This document shows positions 15,674-23,533 of a DNA stretch of 43,402 bases, piece after piece; within the stretch, counting starts at the first letter, position 1; the number at the start of each line of letters is the position of its first letter. This DNA is from a virus, in the IMG/VR virus record IMGVR_UViG_3300045120_000339, positions 1 through 43,402 of that record; one strand, 5' to 3'. A program made the translations under genes and the position numbers. The notes beneath the pieces were generated by a model, which saw nothing but the letters and a program-made list of their open reading frames with translations, made no database searches and was not told the origin of the DNA.

Positions 15674-15853
15674 TTACTCGCCTTTCTCTTCGTCAACGTC
15701 CAGTAGCAACCAAACGACCAGCATCGCCGGCTCGCCGATCTTACGATGAATCTCATATCCCGTACAATTCCTGAACAGTTCTTCGCCGATCGCCGCTTTG
15801 ACTTTGAGGTCAGTCTCGGTCGGCTCGCCCCCAACTACCGTCTTTTTCGGCAT
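15674..15853 (-). CDS. Small hypothetical protein in tail operon
   Basis: The product is 59 aa: MPKKTVVGGEPTETDLK, then a helical region with GYEIHRKIGEPAMLVVWLLL and an acidic end (DVDEEKGE). It sits exactly between two tail genes; the stop TAA abuts the ATG of the next gene (TAAATG). Unassigned, but length and context suggest a small tail assembly or minor tail protein. Confidence 0.7.
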   Translation of the reverse strand: MPKKTVVGGEPTETDLKVKAAIGEELFRNCTGYEIHRKIGEPAMLVVWLLLDVDEEKGE

Positions 15854-15859
15854 CCGCCC

Positions 15860-16288
15860 CTAGCCTCTCTTGCGCGCCTCTTCGATTTTGATCTGATGAT
15901 TAGCGAAGTCGTCAACCCAATCATCAGCATTCGTGTGCTGCGTCGGCGCGATGCGGAGCGGATTGCCTCGCGCGTCGCCGCCCTTGACGCGGAACAGTGG
16001 TTCGCGCTCGAGCGAAACGCGATGCTGCGCAAAGCACTGTTGTCCGGCCGGGAAGATGAACTCAACCGTAGTGCCGCGCGTGACGACGCTGTATCGCCGG
16101 CCGCTTTGCTCCACGATGTACTTCGCTTGCGCAGCGCCGAGCGAAGTCTCTGTCTCGCACATCACCTTGAATCCACGCGCGTAATTCCCGCATTCGACTT
16201 CCGCACATGTCGCTGCCCGCGTGTGCGTGCTGCGCGGTGCCACGATCTGATACGTCTTGTAGTGCTCGGGGCCGAGAATCTTGCGCAT
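15860..16288 (-). CDS. Tail-region hypothetical protein
   Basis: The product is 142 aa from ATG 16288, which overlaps the TAA of the upstream gene (TAATG). It contains four cysteines (CAEVECG, VMCET, QQCFAQ) and beta-rich segments (YSVVTRGTTVEFIFPAG). Similar-sized proteins of unknown function occur between tail subunits in Streptomyces phages. Not assigned. Confidence 0.65.
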   Translation of the reverse strand: MRKILGPEHYKTYQIVAPRSTHTRAATCAEVECGNYARGFKVMCETETSLGAAQAKYIVEQSGRRYSVVTRGTTVEFIFPAGQQCFAQHRVSLEREPLFRVKGGDARGNPLRIAPTQHTNADDWVDDFANHQIKIEEARKRG

Positions 16289-17016
16289 TAGAACGAAACC
16301 GCTGTGTCGTTGCGCGTCGCCTGCACGACGAAAACCGCGTTCGAGAAAGTGCCGGTGGTAGCGACGCGAAGGTATCGGCGCACTGTGCCGGACACCGCGA
16401 TGCGCTGCGCGCCGAACCCGGTTGCGGCCAGGAAAGAAGCCCCGGAGAGATCGAGCCACGCGCTATTGTCCGCGCTGTCTTGGATCTTCACCGTGACCGA
16501 TGTCCCGGTGAACGCCGTTAACTGTAGGTAGAACTGCGCGCCGAACGCGCTCGAGGCGCCGCCGTCCACGCTGGCGCCGTTCGTCGCCGCACCATCCGTG
16601 CGCATCCCCGGCGTGAGCTGGAATCCCCACTCGGTCCCGTACCCGTTCGCCACGGTGGCGATAGCGAACGAGAACGCGCCATCAGCGCCGCGTGTGCCCG
16701 CGTAGTCGATCTGTTTCGCCACGCACGACGCGGCTGGCGAGCCGAGCCCCAACCCCCGACAGTACGTCACGGCCACGTCGGCTTGCGGGAGCGCGGCGAG
16801 CGTGGGGTGCGCGGCGCCGGCCGCCTTGTCGAACCATGACGTGAAGTCGATGCCGCCGTCGCGCAGACCGCCCTCACGATCGAAGCCCGATTGCGTGATG
16901 TCTGTCAGGTCCATGGCGGCCGGCCCGCCAGCAACGCGCTGAATCGATCCGATGTCTCCGGACAGGTCGCGCCCGGACACAAATAGCCGATCGCCCAGAC
17001 CAGATTGCTTCGCCAT
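16288..17016 (-). CDS. Major tail protein-like / tail subunit
   Basis: The product is 242 aa from ATG 17016 (TGATG overlap with the tail terminator-like gene). It starts KQSGLGDRLFVSGRDLSGDI, continues with QRVAGGPAAMDLTDIT, and has a C-terminal beta domain (VTVKIQDSADNSAWLDLSG). This pattern is common in tail proteins of Streptomyces siphoviruses. Its place after the tail terminator and before the chaperones supports tube or tube-associated function. Confidence 0.7.
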   Translation of the reverse strand: MAKQSGLGDRLFVSGRDLSGDIGSIQRVAGGPAAMDLTDITQSGFDREGGLRDGGIDFTSWFDKAAGAAHPTLAALPQADVAVTYCRGLGLGSPAASCVAKQIDYAGTRGADGAFSFAIATVANGYGTEWGFQLTPGMRTDGAATNGASVDGGASSAFGAQFYLQLTAFTGTSVTVKIQDSADNSAWLDLSGASFLAATGFGAQRIAVSGTVRRYLRVATTGTFSNAVFVVQATRNDTAVSF

Positions 17017-17468
17017 CAGGGCGCCTCCGTCCACGCGTCGTTGACAATGCAGGGGATGAGGATGTCAAACACGCGGAACATTCCTCGGTCGATCTCGATG
17101 TATCCCGACTTTGAGGAGAGCTTCTGCCCTTCCTGGCCGCGCACGTCCACGTTCCGAATGCGATCGCCGAGTGTGAAGTCACCCGCGTACGCGGTCAGCA
17201 GGAGATCGAGCGCGTTAACCATGTTTGGATCGATGCTGTCTTCGGGCTGTTGTTTGAACGGCATGTAGATTCGCCCGTTGAATGTGACGACAAGCGACGT
17301 GCTCGCCAATCCCGACGAATCGGCGGGCTCGATGCTCTCCACCCAAATCGAATAGGTGATGCCGAAGCCTGGCACTGATTTGGGTTCGTGGCTGTTGACG
17401 GAATCGAAGACGCCGGCCGCGCTCGCATGGGAAGTGAGAGCATCGATCAACCCATTGACGTCGATCAA
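17016..17468 (-). CDS. Tail terminator-like protein
   Basis: The product is 150 aa. TTG 17468 overlaps the upstream TGA (TTGA). The N-terminal helix (NGLIDALTSHASAAGVF) and following beta-rich core (SLVVTFNGRIYMPFKQQPE) match the size and pattern of gpU/minor tail terminator proteins. The position between the neck protein and the tail subunit fits. Moderate certainty, as no catalytic motif exists to confirm it. Confidence 0.6.
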   Translation of the reverse strand: MIDVNGLIDALTSHASAAGVFDSVNSHEPKSVPGFGITYSIWVESIEPADSSGLASTSLVVTFNGRIYMPFKQQPEDSIDPNMVNALDLLLTAYAGDFTLGDRIRNVDVRGQEGQKLSSKSGYIEIDRGMFRVFDILIPCIVNDAWTEAP

Positions 17469-17839
17469 AAGTTCATCCTATCCATGTGAGCTGCGACAAC
17501 CGGTTGCGCGAGTTCATCCGAATCAATCTCGAGGCGCGCGGTCACGATACGGAATGTGCGATAACCTTTGAATCGTGTCGTCTTGTTGCGCGAGCCCGTG
17601 CCCTCGAGCCACGGTCCGTACACCATTTTGCGATCGTGCACTTTGTCTTGCGTGCCCTGTCGCGTGACACGCAATCGCGTTGTGTAATACGGAGTAGGGT
17701 TGCGCAGCACTTGACCAAATCGAATGTAAAGGCGCTGCAACGCGATGTCAGCGAGATGGTGACGCACGCGCTCGCACATAACTACGGCGGCGCGTTCGGC
17801 GCGACCATCGAATAATGGACCGGACAGAATGACTTCCAT
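17465..17839 (-). CDS. Head-tail neck (HK97 gp10-like) protein
   Basis: The product is 124 aa. ATG 17839 overlaps the TGA of the connector gene. A helical N-terminus (FDGRAERAAVVMCERVRHHL) precedes RFGQVLRNPTPYYTTRLRV, a pattern seen in tail-completion proteins of HK97-type phages. Context between connector and tail terminator supports the call. Confidence 0.6.
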   Translation of the reverse strand: MEVILSGPLFDGRAERAAVVMCERVRHHLADIALQRLYIRFGQVLRNPTPYYTTRLRVTRQGTQDKVHDRKMVYGPWLEGTGSRNKTTRFKGYRTFRIVTARLEIDSDELAQPVVAAHMDRMNF

Positions 17840-18867
17840 CAGACTGCCCTGTGTCGCATCATCTTACCGAGCGCCGAGCGCACATCCTCTTCGAGTTGCG
17901 TGATGCCGCGCCCCGGCTTCTCACCCGATCGGTTCTCGCCTTCAATCCGCGCGTACCCCGATTGTCGCTGCAACAAGTTGTTGATCGCGTAGGCGCGATT
18001 CAGTTCGGCGGCGAGGGGCGGCGGCTGCCAGACATAGGCCGGCGCCGACGTGAGGTGGGTTGCGGCGGTAGTGCCGGCCGCGCCGCGCTCAACCGTGAGG
18101 GAGCGCTGCGCGTAGATCGTGGCGCCAGCGTGCGCGGCCAGGGGGGAGCCGTCCTGCGCCCGGCGCACAATCAGCGTATTGCCGGCGATGTCCAGCACCG
18201 CGACGCGTTCGGCTTCGATGAGGAGGAGATCGCCGATGACGAACGCCGTACTGTCGGCGACGGCGAGCGTCTGTGCCGCGTTGCTCGCGGCGAGCGTCGC
18301 CGTCTGCCCAGTGGTGAGCCACGACTTCCCGGTGACCAGCATGCGTTCCGCGTCAACGCGGATGAGCGAGCCGACACCCACGTACGGCATGGCGCTGCTG
18401 TCCACGCCGGTCTCGGTGGTGTCGAGCGGCTCGGTTACCGTGCCGGCGATCGCCTCAACGTTGCTTACTGCCCACAACCCCGTGATGGCGACGGCGCGCT
18501 GATTGGTGCTCCCGGCCGTGAAATACGAAACGGACCCACGGTTTACCTCGATTGAGGTATACGGGGGTCCGGACTGCGGTTTGAGAAAGGTGTTGCCGCC
18601 AGCGATCGTGGTGCCGTCGCCGTTGACAATGGCGGTCGAAGAGAGCAGATCGAATTCGCCGAACCGGATTCGGTAAGACGGCGAGTCACCATTCGGAAAG
18701 TCGAAGTATCGCGTACCCTGCCACGGATACAAGACGCGATGCACCAGCGCGTCAACGGCGCGGGCGCCGGACTGGATTGCGCTATCGATGTCGCGTGCCG
18801 CATATGCGGTCGCCTTGATGTCCTGCGAAGACGCAACGTCTTCACGGGTGGTATACGGGATACCCAC
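17839..18867 (-). CDS. Head-tail connector protein
   Basis: The product is 342 aa. The N-terminal helical segment (TTREDVASSQDIKATAYAAR, AIQSGARAVDALVHR) is the gp6/adaptor-like fold. A beta-rich insertion (about 90-270) and a C-terminal helical end (LEEDVRSALGKMMRHRAV) follow. Actinophage connectors with such large insertions are known. The start is GTG 18867. A palindromic hairpin lies in the 108-bp gap upstream. Confidence 0.65.
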   Translation of the reverse strand: MGIPYTTREDVASSQDIKATAYAARDIDSAIQSGARAVDALVHRVLYPWQGTRYFDFPNGDSPSYRIRFGEFDLLSSTAIVNGDGTTIAGGNTFLKPQSGPPYTSIEVNRGSVSYFTAGSTNQRAVAITGLWAVSNVEAIAGTVTEPLDTTETGVDSSAMPYVGVGSLIRVDAERMLVTGKSWLTTGQTATLAASNAAQTLAVADSTAFVIGDLLLIEAERVAVLDIAGNTLIVRRAQDGSPLAAHAGATIYAQRSLTVERGAAGTTAATHLTSAPAYVWQPPPLAAELNRAYAINNLLQRQSGYARIEGENRSGEKPGRGITQLEEDVRSALGKMMRHRAV

Positions 18868-18920
18868 TGTCCGGCTGCTTTCTACGGTGTACCTGGCGGG
18901 TGAGATTCAGTTGTGATACC

Positions 18921-18962
18921 GGCCAGGGAGAGAACCCGGAGAAGAGAGCGCTCTCCCTGGCC
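18921..18962. terminator. Large palindrome/attenuator built from the dispersed motif
   Basis: GGCCAGGGAGAG (18921-18932) and CTCTCCCTGGCC (18951-18962) form a perfect 12-bp stem around an 18-base loop that contains most of a GAGAGCGCTCTC palindrome. It lies between the 85-aa gene and the connector gene and could attenuate transcription or form a protein-binding cruciform. It is also the clearest instance of both repeat families joined. Confidence 0.6.
18944..18955. repeat. Palindrome GAGAGCGCTCTC
   Basis: One of six exact copies in the genome. Here it overlaps a CGGCCAGGGAG motif in reverse orientation (18953-18963). Confidence 0.8.
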
Positions 18963-18975
18963 GACAGCGTACCCG

Positions 18976-19233
18976 CTACTCGTCGTCCACGGGCGGGCTC
19001 GAGGGCGCCGGCCCGGGAAGGGTGGTCGGCGCGGTGGCCGGCGCCGTGCTCGGGATGTCCTGACGGATGTACGAAACGGCCGACCATGGGACAAACCACC
19101 GCGTCACCTGGTCGCCGTCCTTCGTCGCGGCGCGCAACCCGTACGTGGTCTGCTCGCCATCGAGCATTTCCACTTCGTTCTCGGAGAAGCTCACTTTGAC
19201 GAAGACGGGAGCGCCTTCCTGGAAACCGAGCAC
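18976..19233 (-). CDS. Small head-region protein
   Basis: The product is 85 aa from GTG 19233, which has GAAAGG seven bases upstream; an ATG at 19287 would lie inside the overlapping zinc-ribbon frame and lacks a ribosome site. The core FQEGAPVFVKVSFSENEVEM, then TRWFVPWSAVSYIRQD, suggests a small beta-barrel. A Pro/Ala/Thr-rich tail follows. Similar small proteins lie between capsid and connector genes of Streptomyces phages. Function unknown. Confidence 0.65.
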   Translation of the reverse strand: MLGFQEGAPVFVKVSFSENEVEMLDGEQTTYGLRAATKDGDQVTRWFVPWSAVSYIRQDIPSTAPATAPTTLPGPAPSSPPVDDE

Positions 19234-19237
19234 GCGA

Positions 19238-19435
19238 TTACCTTTCGTTGCGAATGGTGAGCGGCGCACCGAGGGGGCGCCAGCCATCGAACGGACAGAA
19301 CGGGAAGCCGTCGCCCCCCTCTTGCAACGGCTCGCCGTCGTTCGGGCAGGCTACTTCGCGCCCGGCGTCTTCTTCGTGGAACTCGCGGGCGAGTTGTTCG
19401 ACCGCGAGGAGCTGGTACCAGCCGATGACTTCTCG
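19238..19435 (-). CDS. Double CPxDG zinc-ribbon-like domain in the -1 frame
   Basis: This 65-codon open frame has no ATG, GTG or TTG start at its beginning. It reads IGWYQLLAVEQLAREFHEED and then carries two CPxDG modules, ACPNDGEP and FCPFDGW. This pattern occurs in free-standing small actinophage proteins near connector genes. It overlaps the end of the gene at 19351-19812, and a GGGGGGC slippery heptamer lies exactly where a -1 shift would join them. Alternatives are a non-canonical start (GTC or ATC after a GAGGGGGG ribosome-site-like run) or a sequencing indel. The amino acid pattern makes a coincidental frame unlikely. Confidence 0.55.
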   Translation of the reverse strand, partial: REVIGWYQLLAVEQLAREFHEEDAGREVACPNDGEPLQEGGDGFPFCPFDGWRPLGAPLTIRNER

Positions 19436-19812
19436 CCCCCCTCGTTCTCCGTCTTCGTGTTGTCCGAGCCGGTCGCGGCCTGTTTGCCGTTCTCGGCGCC
19501 GTCCGGCTTGTCGCCGGCCCCCTCGCTCGCGCGCGCGTCCTGCGCGTCCGACGCTTCCGCCTTGACGGAACGCGCCTTCTCCTGGCCGAGATCGTCGGAC
19601 TCGCTCACGGCAAGATCGTGGTCGGGGCCGGCCGGCTGCGTCGGTTCGTCCGGGTTGGAGATGTCACGCTCGTCGGACTCGAAGCCGTCCACGACCGTGC
19701 CGTCCACGTTGCGCGAGGGATCGACTTCCCAGAGACGCTGATTGGCGTCTTCCACGTGCCCCTCGTGACCGGCGTACGTCGCGCCCGTGCCTTCGCTTTT
19801 CTTCGGCGGCAT
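19351..19812 (-). CDS. Low-complexity acidic head-region protein
   Basis: The 153-aa product begins PPKKSEGTGATYAGHEGHVE. The second half is dominated by D, E, S, A and G with no hydrophobic core, so it is probably disordered. Ribosome site TAGGGAG precedes ATG 19812. Phage proteins of this type sit between capsid decoration and connector genes and may act in assembly. The zero frame ends TKKTPGAK at 19351, but a slippery G-GGG-GGC at 19435-19441 could divert ribosomes into the zinc-ribbon frame, giving a fusion of about 190 aa. Confidence 0.7.
   Translation of the reverse strand: MPPKKSEGTGATYAGHEGHVEDANQRLWEVDPSRNVDGTVVDGFESDERDISNPDEPTQPAGPDHDLAVSESDDLGQEKARSVKAEASDAQDARASEGAGDKPDGAENGKQAATGSDNTKTENEGGEKSSAGTSSSRSNNSPASSTKKTPGAK
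19435..19441 (-). other. Candidate slippery heptamer G-GGG-GGC
   Basis: In the zero frame of the acidic protein the codons read GAG GGG GGC, forming an X-XXY-YYZ heptamer. The -1 frame entered here is open to a stop at 19238-19240 and encodes the CPxDG domain. Confidence 0.45.
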
Positions 19813-19847
19813 TCTTACTCCCTACGTGCTGAACTTTGAGCACGTGA

Positions 19848-20168
19848 TTACGTGCTGATGATTCCCGCTGCGACCAGGTCGGCGCAGAGTTGATTGTGTT
19901 GATTGGCGAGCGACTCAGTGAAAACGCGGAGGTTTTCGTATGCCGCTCGAGTTGTGTTCAGATCGCTCAACCTTGCCGCTTGCAGGAGATCGAGCAAACC
20001 ACCAGTGAATGCAGAGTTCAGTGGCGTTGATGTGTACGCGGGGAGCGTCTTCGCTTTTGACGAATACGTCCACGCGTAACCGCTCGTTACGGCGCCGGGA
20101 TTGGTGGCAAGCAAACCGAGTGCGCCGGTCGGTGTGCCTGAACCGGAGAAAGGTACAATGAGTGGCAC
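19848..20168 (-). CDS. Hypothetical head-region protein
   Basis: The product is 106 aa from GTG 20168 (AGGGAG five bases upstream; GTG 20174 also in frame). A Gly/Thr-rich N-terminus leads to a helical C-terminus (TTRAAYENLRVFTESLANQ). Not assigned. It lies among small capsid-associated genes between capsid and connector, so a minor head or decoration protein is plausible. Confidence 0.6.
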   Translation of the reverse strand: MPLIVPFSGSGTPTGALGLLATNPGAVTSGYAWTYSSKAKTLPAYTSTPLNSAFTGGLLDLLQAARLSDLNTTRAAYENLRVFTESLANQHNQLCADLVAAGIIST

Positions 20169-20177
20169 GAGCACTCC

Positions 20178-20744
20178 CTAACTGAATCCGACCCAAAATG
20201 CCGTAGCCGTTCCCGTTTGTGCACCGAAGTTGTTCGGCATGGTGGCAGTGAGCGCGGTATCGGCAGTCGTCGCATAACGAAAGTTCGGCGCCGATAAACC
20301 AATGTTGGTGATTGCGGTCGAAGAGTTGAGCGCGCGAGTGATGGTCGGCATGGTCACAGCGGTAGCGATGAAAAAGCCGTAATAGTACAGGCTTCCCGGC
20401 GTCACCGATTGCGGCGTACCGAACGTGATCGTTTTTGATCCGCCCGACTGCCACGACGTAGACTGATCGGCCGACGTGCTACCGGCCAGGAGAGCGCCCC
20501 CCGCAGTGAACAACGCGGCGTAGGTTCCCGTGAGCGTCGCGCCGCCAGCCGTAAAGTGCATGAGCGCGTTCGTGATGGTGCTACCGGCGGCGCGAAACTT
20601 AATCAGGTTCAGCGTGCCGGCCGCGCTCGCCAGCAACGTGCCGCCCTGACACTCTTCAGGATCGAACGTCCAACCGACCATGTTGTGATCAGTCGGTTGG
20701 AATCCGAATGACGAAGTGCCCGACGCGGCGGCGAAGAGTGGCAT
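20178..20744 (-). CDS. Beta-rich structural protein
   Basis: The 188-aa product is dominated by alternating hydrophobic, Gly, Thr and Ala residues. It includes NMVGWTFDPEECQGGTLL, then LYYYGFFIATAVTMPTITRA, resembling jelly-roll head fibre or decoration proteins that precede connector genes in actinophages. Specific function not assignable. Confidence 0.6.
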   Translation of the reverse strand: MPLFAAASGTSSFGFQPTDHNMVGWTFDPEECQGGTLLASAAGTLNLIKFRAAGSTITNALMHFTAGGATLTGTYAALFTAGGALLAGSTSADQSTSWQSGGSKTITFGTPQSVTPGSLYYYGFFIATAVTMPTITRALNSSTAITNIGLSAPNFRYATTADTALTATMPNNFGAQTGTATAFWVGFS

Positions 20745-20750
20745 TCCAAA

Positions 20751-21041
20751 TCACCACTCAGTGCAACGCGCGTTGCCGTTCGCTGCCGCCCAGATACCGC
20801 GAACCTCGCCGCCGTAGTATCGGGTGACGGGAAACTCGTAGTAAGCGCCCGCCGCGATCTGAACGGTATAGTCCGTCAGGCTTGCGGGGGTACTTCCGAA
20901 CGCCAGATAGAGAATCGCACTACTCTCATTCTGAATAGTGCGACCCCCTGATCTTCCGTTCGCCGGGAAGATGACGACACTCGTTGCCGACGAAGCAACG
21001 GAGAAGCGCGTCGCGTCTTGGTCGGGTACGGAAACGCTCAC
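20751..21041 (-). CDS. Small capsid-associated (decoration-like) protein
   Basis: The product is 96 aa from GTG 21041, two bases after the upstream TAA. Its core is beta-rich: SVVIFPANGRSGGRTIQNES then LYLAFGSTPASLTDYTVQIA and a YYEFPVTRYYGGEVRGIW strand. Proteins with the IxNxS...LYLxxG...YTVxxxxGxxYE pattern are capsid decoration or fibre-head domains in many phages. Moderate certainty. Confidence 0.6.
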   Translation of the reverse strand: MSVSVPDQDATRFSVASSATSVVIFPANGRSGGRTIQNESSAILYLAFGSTPASLTDYTVQIAAGAYYEFPVTRYYGGEVRGIWAAANGNARCTEW

Positions 21042-21042
21042 G

Positions 21043-21495
21043 TTACGCCGCCGTGATTGCGGCGCCGTCGTCCAGCGAAACGTACGTGATGGTCCACGAC
21101 ATGGCGCCAGTGTTCGTAGCGTCGGTCGTGATGCGGATGATGCCGGGCTGGATGACCAACTCGTTCGACTGCTGCACGGCGCTACCGACCGTGGCCGCAT
21201 TCGCCGCGATACCCGAGATGCCGTACAGGTTGCCCACGGCCAGGGAGGTGACGGCGACGTTCGCCGTCAGGTCGGTGGCGATGGAGCCGACCGTGCTCAC
21301 GGCCGTGGCTTTGAGGTTGGTGACCGTCGCGCTCATGGCGGTGGTCACCTCGCCGATCATCGTGGTGACCAGCACGCGCCCGGAGATGTTGAACACGGTC
21401 TGATTGCCGGTGGCCGGAAGAACTGCGGCGGCGCGGAAGGCGCGGAGACCGTAGTTCATGGTGCGGATCGATTTGCCCGCTACGTTGGCACTCAC
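21043..21495 (-). CDS. Capsid-region hypothetical protein
   Basis: The product is 150 aa from GTG 21495, which overlaps the TGA of the upstream gene. Ala/Thr/Val-rich repeats (MIGEVTTAMSATVTNLKA, TAVSTVGSIATDLTA) suggest an extended coiled or beta-helical region between two compact ends. An 11-mer copy encodes VTSLAVGN here. Function unknown; probably a virion protein. Confidence 0.6.
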   Translation of the reverse strand: MSANVAGKSIRTMNYGLRAFRAAAVLPATGNQTVFNISGRVLVTTMIGEVTTAMSATVTNLKATAVSTVGSIATDLTANVAVTSLAVGNLYGISGIAANAATVGSAVQQSNELVIQPGIIRITTDATNTGAMSWTITYVSLDDGAAITAA

Positions 21496-21929
21496 GCGGT
21501 CACGTCCCGGAGGTTGACCGGCCGGCGCTGCGCGTCCACGTCGCCCATGATGTAAACGATGGTGCCGGTCGCGTGCGACGCGCTCAGGTAGCCGAAGCCG
21601 TCCGACAGCGCGCCCTGCGGAATGAAGACGTACAGGAGGGCGCCAGCCACCGCGACCGTGTTGATCGACGTGCCGTTGACGCCGCCGACGCCCTTGGTCC
21701 ACACGCCACCGGTCGCAGCCTGCGTCCAGTAGTCGAACGTGCCGGCGAGAGTCTGCGACGTACCGCCGGACGCCGCGTTCGCTTCCGCGACCGTGAGCGT
21801 AGTCGCGCCGGACGCGCCGACCACCGCGAAGCCGACACCGGAGTAGTCGCGCAGCGACACTCGCTTCGCGCCAGTGGTGATGCTCGAGGTCAGGTTGAAC
21901 ACCCGGCCGAGCTGAGAGATCGAGGACAT
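21492..21929 (-). CDS. Capsid-region hypothetical protein
   Basis: The product is 145 aa from ATG 21929. It begins SSISQLGRVFNLTSSITTGA, followed by a Gly/Thr-rich beta domain (TVAEANAASGGTSQTLAG, GALLYVFIPQGALSDG). It is the first protein gene downstream of the capsid gene after the tRNA-like element. A decoration or minor capsid role fits but is not proven. Confidence 0.6.
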   Translation of the reverse strand: MSSISQLGRVFNLTSSITTGAKRVSLRDYSGVGFAVVGASGATTLTVAEANAASGGTSQTLAGTFDYWTQAATGGVWTKGVGGVNGTSINTVAVAGALLYVFIPQGALSDGFGYLSASHATGTIVYIMGDVDAQRRPVNLRDVTA

Positions 21930-21979
21930 TACGTCTCGCTTTCATTAAAGCCCGAAGAAAAGCTTTCTTCGAACACTGC

Positions 21980-22072
21980 TCTCTCGATCGGACTTGAACC
22001 GATACCCACGCACCCCTTCCGGATATACCGGTCGGGATGTGCGCAGCTCTACCAATTGAGCTTTACGAGAGA
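21980..22072 (-). ncRNA. tRNA-like element D with extended anticodon stem
   Basis: On the minus strand a perfect 7-bp acceptor (TCTCTCG / CGAGAGA) abuts a perfect T-arm (ATCGG-TTCAAGT-CCGAT) and a D-arm (AGCTC-AATTGGTA-GAGCT). The region that should hold the anticodon arm is instead a stacked hairpin of about 37 nt: GCGCAC/GTGCGT, then CCC/GGG, then CCGG-TATAT-CCGG. No normal seven-base anticodon loop is formed. It lies inside the late structural operon just after the capsid gene terminator. It could be a tRNA with an insertion, a decoy, or a processing signal. Confidence 0.5.
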
Positions 22073-22104
22073 ACCCCGCGCGACGGGGCGGCGCCGCGCG
22101 AGAT

Positions 22105-22142
22105 CGGCCAGGGGGGCGGGAGGCATCGCGCCCTCCTGGCCG
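22105..22142 (-). terminator. Hairpin after the major capsid gene
   Basis: CGGCCAGG (22105-22112) pairs with CCTGGCCG (22135-22142), with further GGGCG/CGCCC pairing inside. It begins six bases after the capsid stop. It probably limits read-through to downstream genes and so sets the high capsid dose. Confidence 0.65.
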
Positions 22143-22147
22143 ACGAC

Positions 22148-23521
22148 TTACGGGCGAGTGGCGAGCTGCACGTACGGCGACAGCGCGTTGCCGGCGTTGC
22201 GCGGGGTGATCGCCGACTGGAGCCACGGCCGACCGTCCACGCGCTCGATCACGCGGTAGGCGGTGGTGTCCGTGCCGAACCGGAAATCGGTGGACGACAT
22301 GGCGCTCATCGCCATGCGGTCGCCGATCAGGTAGTGCGAGAAGTCCACGAACGAGATGTCACCGCGCGTGCCCAGCGTGGACACCTTCTCCGAGATGATG
22401 ACCGGCCGGCCCAGCAGGGTCGAGTACGGCGCATCCGCGCCGTTGGGCAGCCACACCGGCGCACCGCCGGTGCCGACGCTCAGCGCCATGGTCGCGAGTT
22501 CCGGGAACGTGTCTGGCGAGACGATCCACACCGCGTTGTTGAGCGACGCCGGCAGCATGCGGGCGTACATCTTGACGATGTTCTCCCACACGATCGTGTT
22601 GGTCGCCTGGCCGGCCTCTGCCCCCACGGCGACGGTGGCCGAGTTGGACGGGTTGAAGATGCCCAGCGGCTCGCCGACGCCGGAGCCGACCAGGAAGGCG
22701 AGGTCTTCGTACCAGGCGATTGCGGCCGGGAACATCTCGTCGATGATCGCCTGGACCGAGATGGCGCTGTCCTGCACGAGCTCGTTCGGGACCTCGGTGT
22801 ACGCGGTCAGCTTCTTCGCCTCGAGCACGACGCGGCCGAACGTCGGCTGCGACTGAACGAGCGCCGCCGCCTCTTCCGTCCAGTACGCGACGACGCCGCC
22901 GAAGACCGTGCTCGCGTTCGAGGTGGAGTCCACGGTCGGGATGGCGGCGCGCAGCGACGCCATGGGGATGACGCGGGCGCGCGGCCGGACGATCGCCGAC
23001 TCGAGCGCGACCTTCATCAGTTCGGCGCGGAACTCTTCCGGGATCAGGAACCCACCGTCCGCCGGCACGGTGGACGACATGGCGTTGCGCAGCTTCGTGC
23101 GCCGCGCGACGATCTGATCGTTGCCGCGCGGGTCCACGCGGGTGTCGATCGTGTTCATGAAGTCCATCATGTCGCTGAACTCGCCATCGAGGACGGCGCC
23201 CATCGCGTGACGGTTGTACGCCTTGCCGGTCGCCCGCGCGGCGCGCACGTCGCCCGGCGACGCCGGCCGCATGTCGTACCGGTTCAGCGTAACGTTCGCC
23301 GTCTTGGCGAAATTGGCGAGCCCCTGCTCGAGGCGCGCGTCGATTTGCTTCTCGAGGTCACCCGCGCTCGCCTTGTTGGACAGGCGCGCGTAGGCCGACA
23401 TGAAGTCCTTCAAGTCCTTCGGGTCGGCGGTGGAAGAGAAGATAGCGTTCCGCGCCTTGTTGTCGGCGAGGAATTCCTCCATCTGCTCGGAGGTTTCCGG
23501 AATTGCGAGAGCGGTTGTCAT
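22148..23521 (-). CDS. Major capsid protein, HK97 fold
   Basis: The 457-aa product has an N-terminal helical delta-like domain (about 1-130, EQMEEFLADNKARNAIF, DARLEQGLANFAKTAN). The HK97 core has classic landmarks: ADGGFLIPEEF near 153, SAIVRPRARVIPM, then TAYTEVPNELVQDSAISVQA, AFLVGSGVGEPLGI and LLGRPVIISEKV near the end. Protease, portal and terminase follow in the usual order upstream. The ribosome site precedes ATG 23521. Confidence 0.95.
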   Translation of the reverse strand: MTTALAIPETSEQMEEFLADNKARNAIFSSTADPKDLKDFMSAYARLSNKASAGDLEKQIDARLEQGLANFAKTANVTLNRYDMRPASPGDVRAARATGKAYNRHAMGAVLDGEFSDMMDFMNTIDTRVDPRGNDQIVARRTKLRNAMSSTVPADGGFLIPEEFRAELMKVALESAIVRPRARVIPMASLRAAIPTVDSTSNASTVFGGVVAYWTEEAAALVQSQPTFGRVVLEAKKLTAYTEVPNELVQDSAISVQAIIDEMFPAAIAWYEDLAFLVGSGVGEPLGIFNPSNSATVAVGAEAGQATNTIVWENIVKMYARMLPASLNNAVWIVSPDTFPELATMALSVGTGGAPVWLPNGADAPYSTLLGRPVIISEKVSTLGTRGDISFVDFSHYLIGDRMAMSAMSSTDFRFGTDTTAYRVIERVDGRPWLQSAITPRNAGNALSPYVQLATRP

Positions 23522-23533
23522 CGTCGCCCTTTC

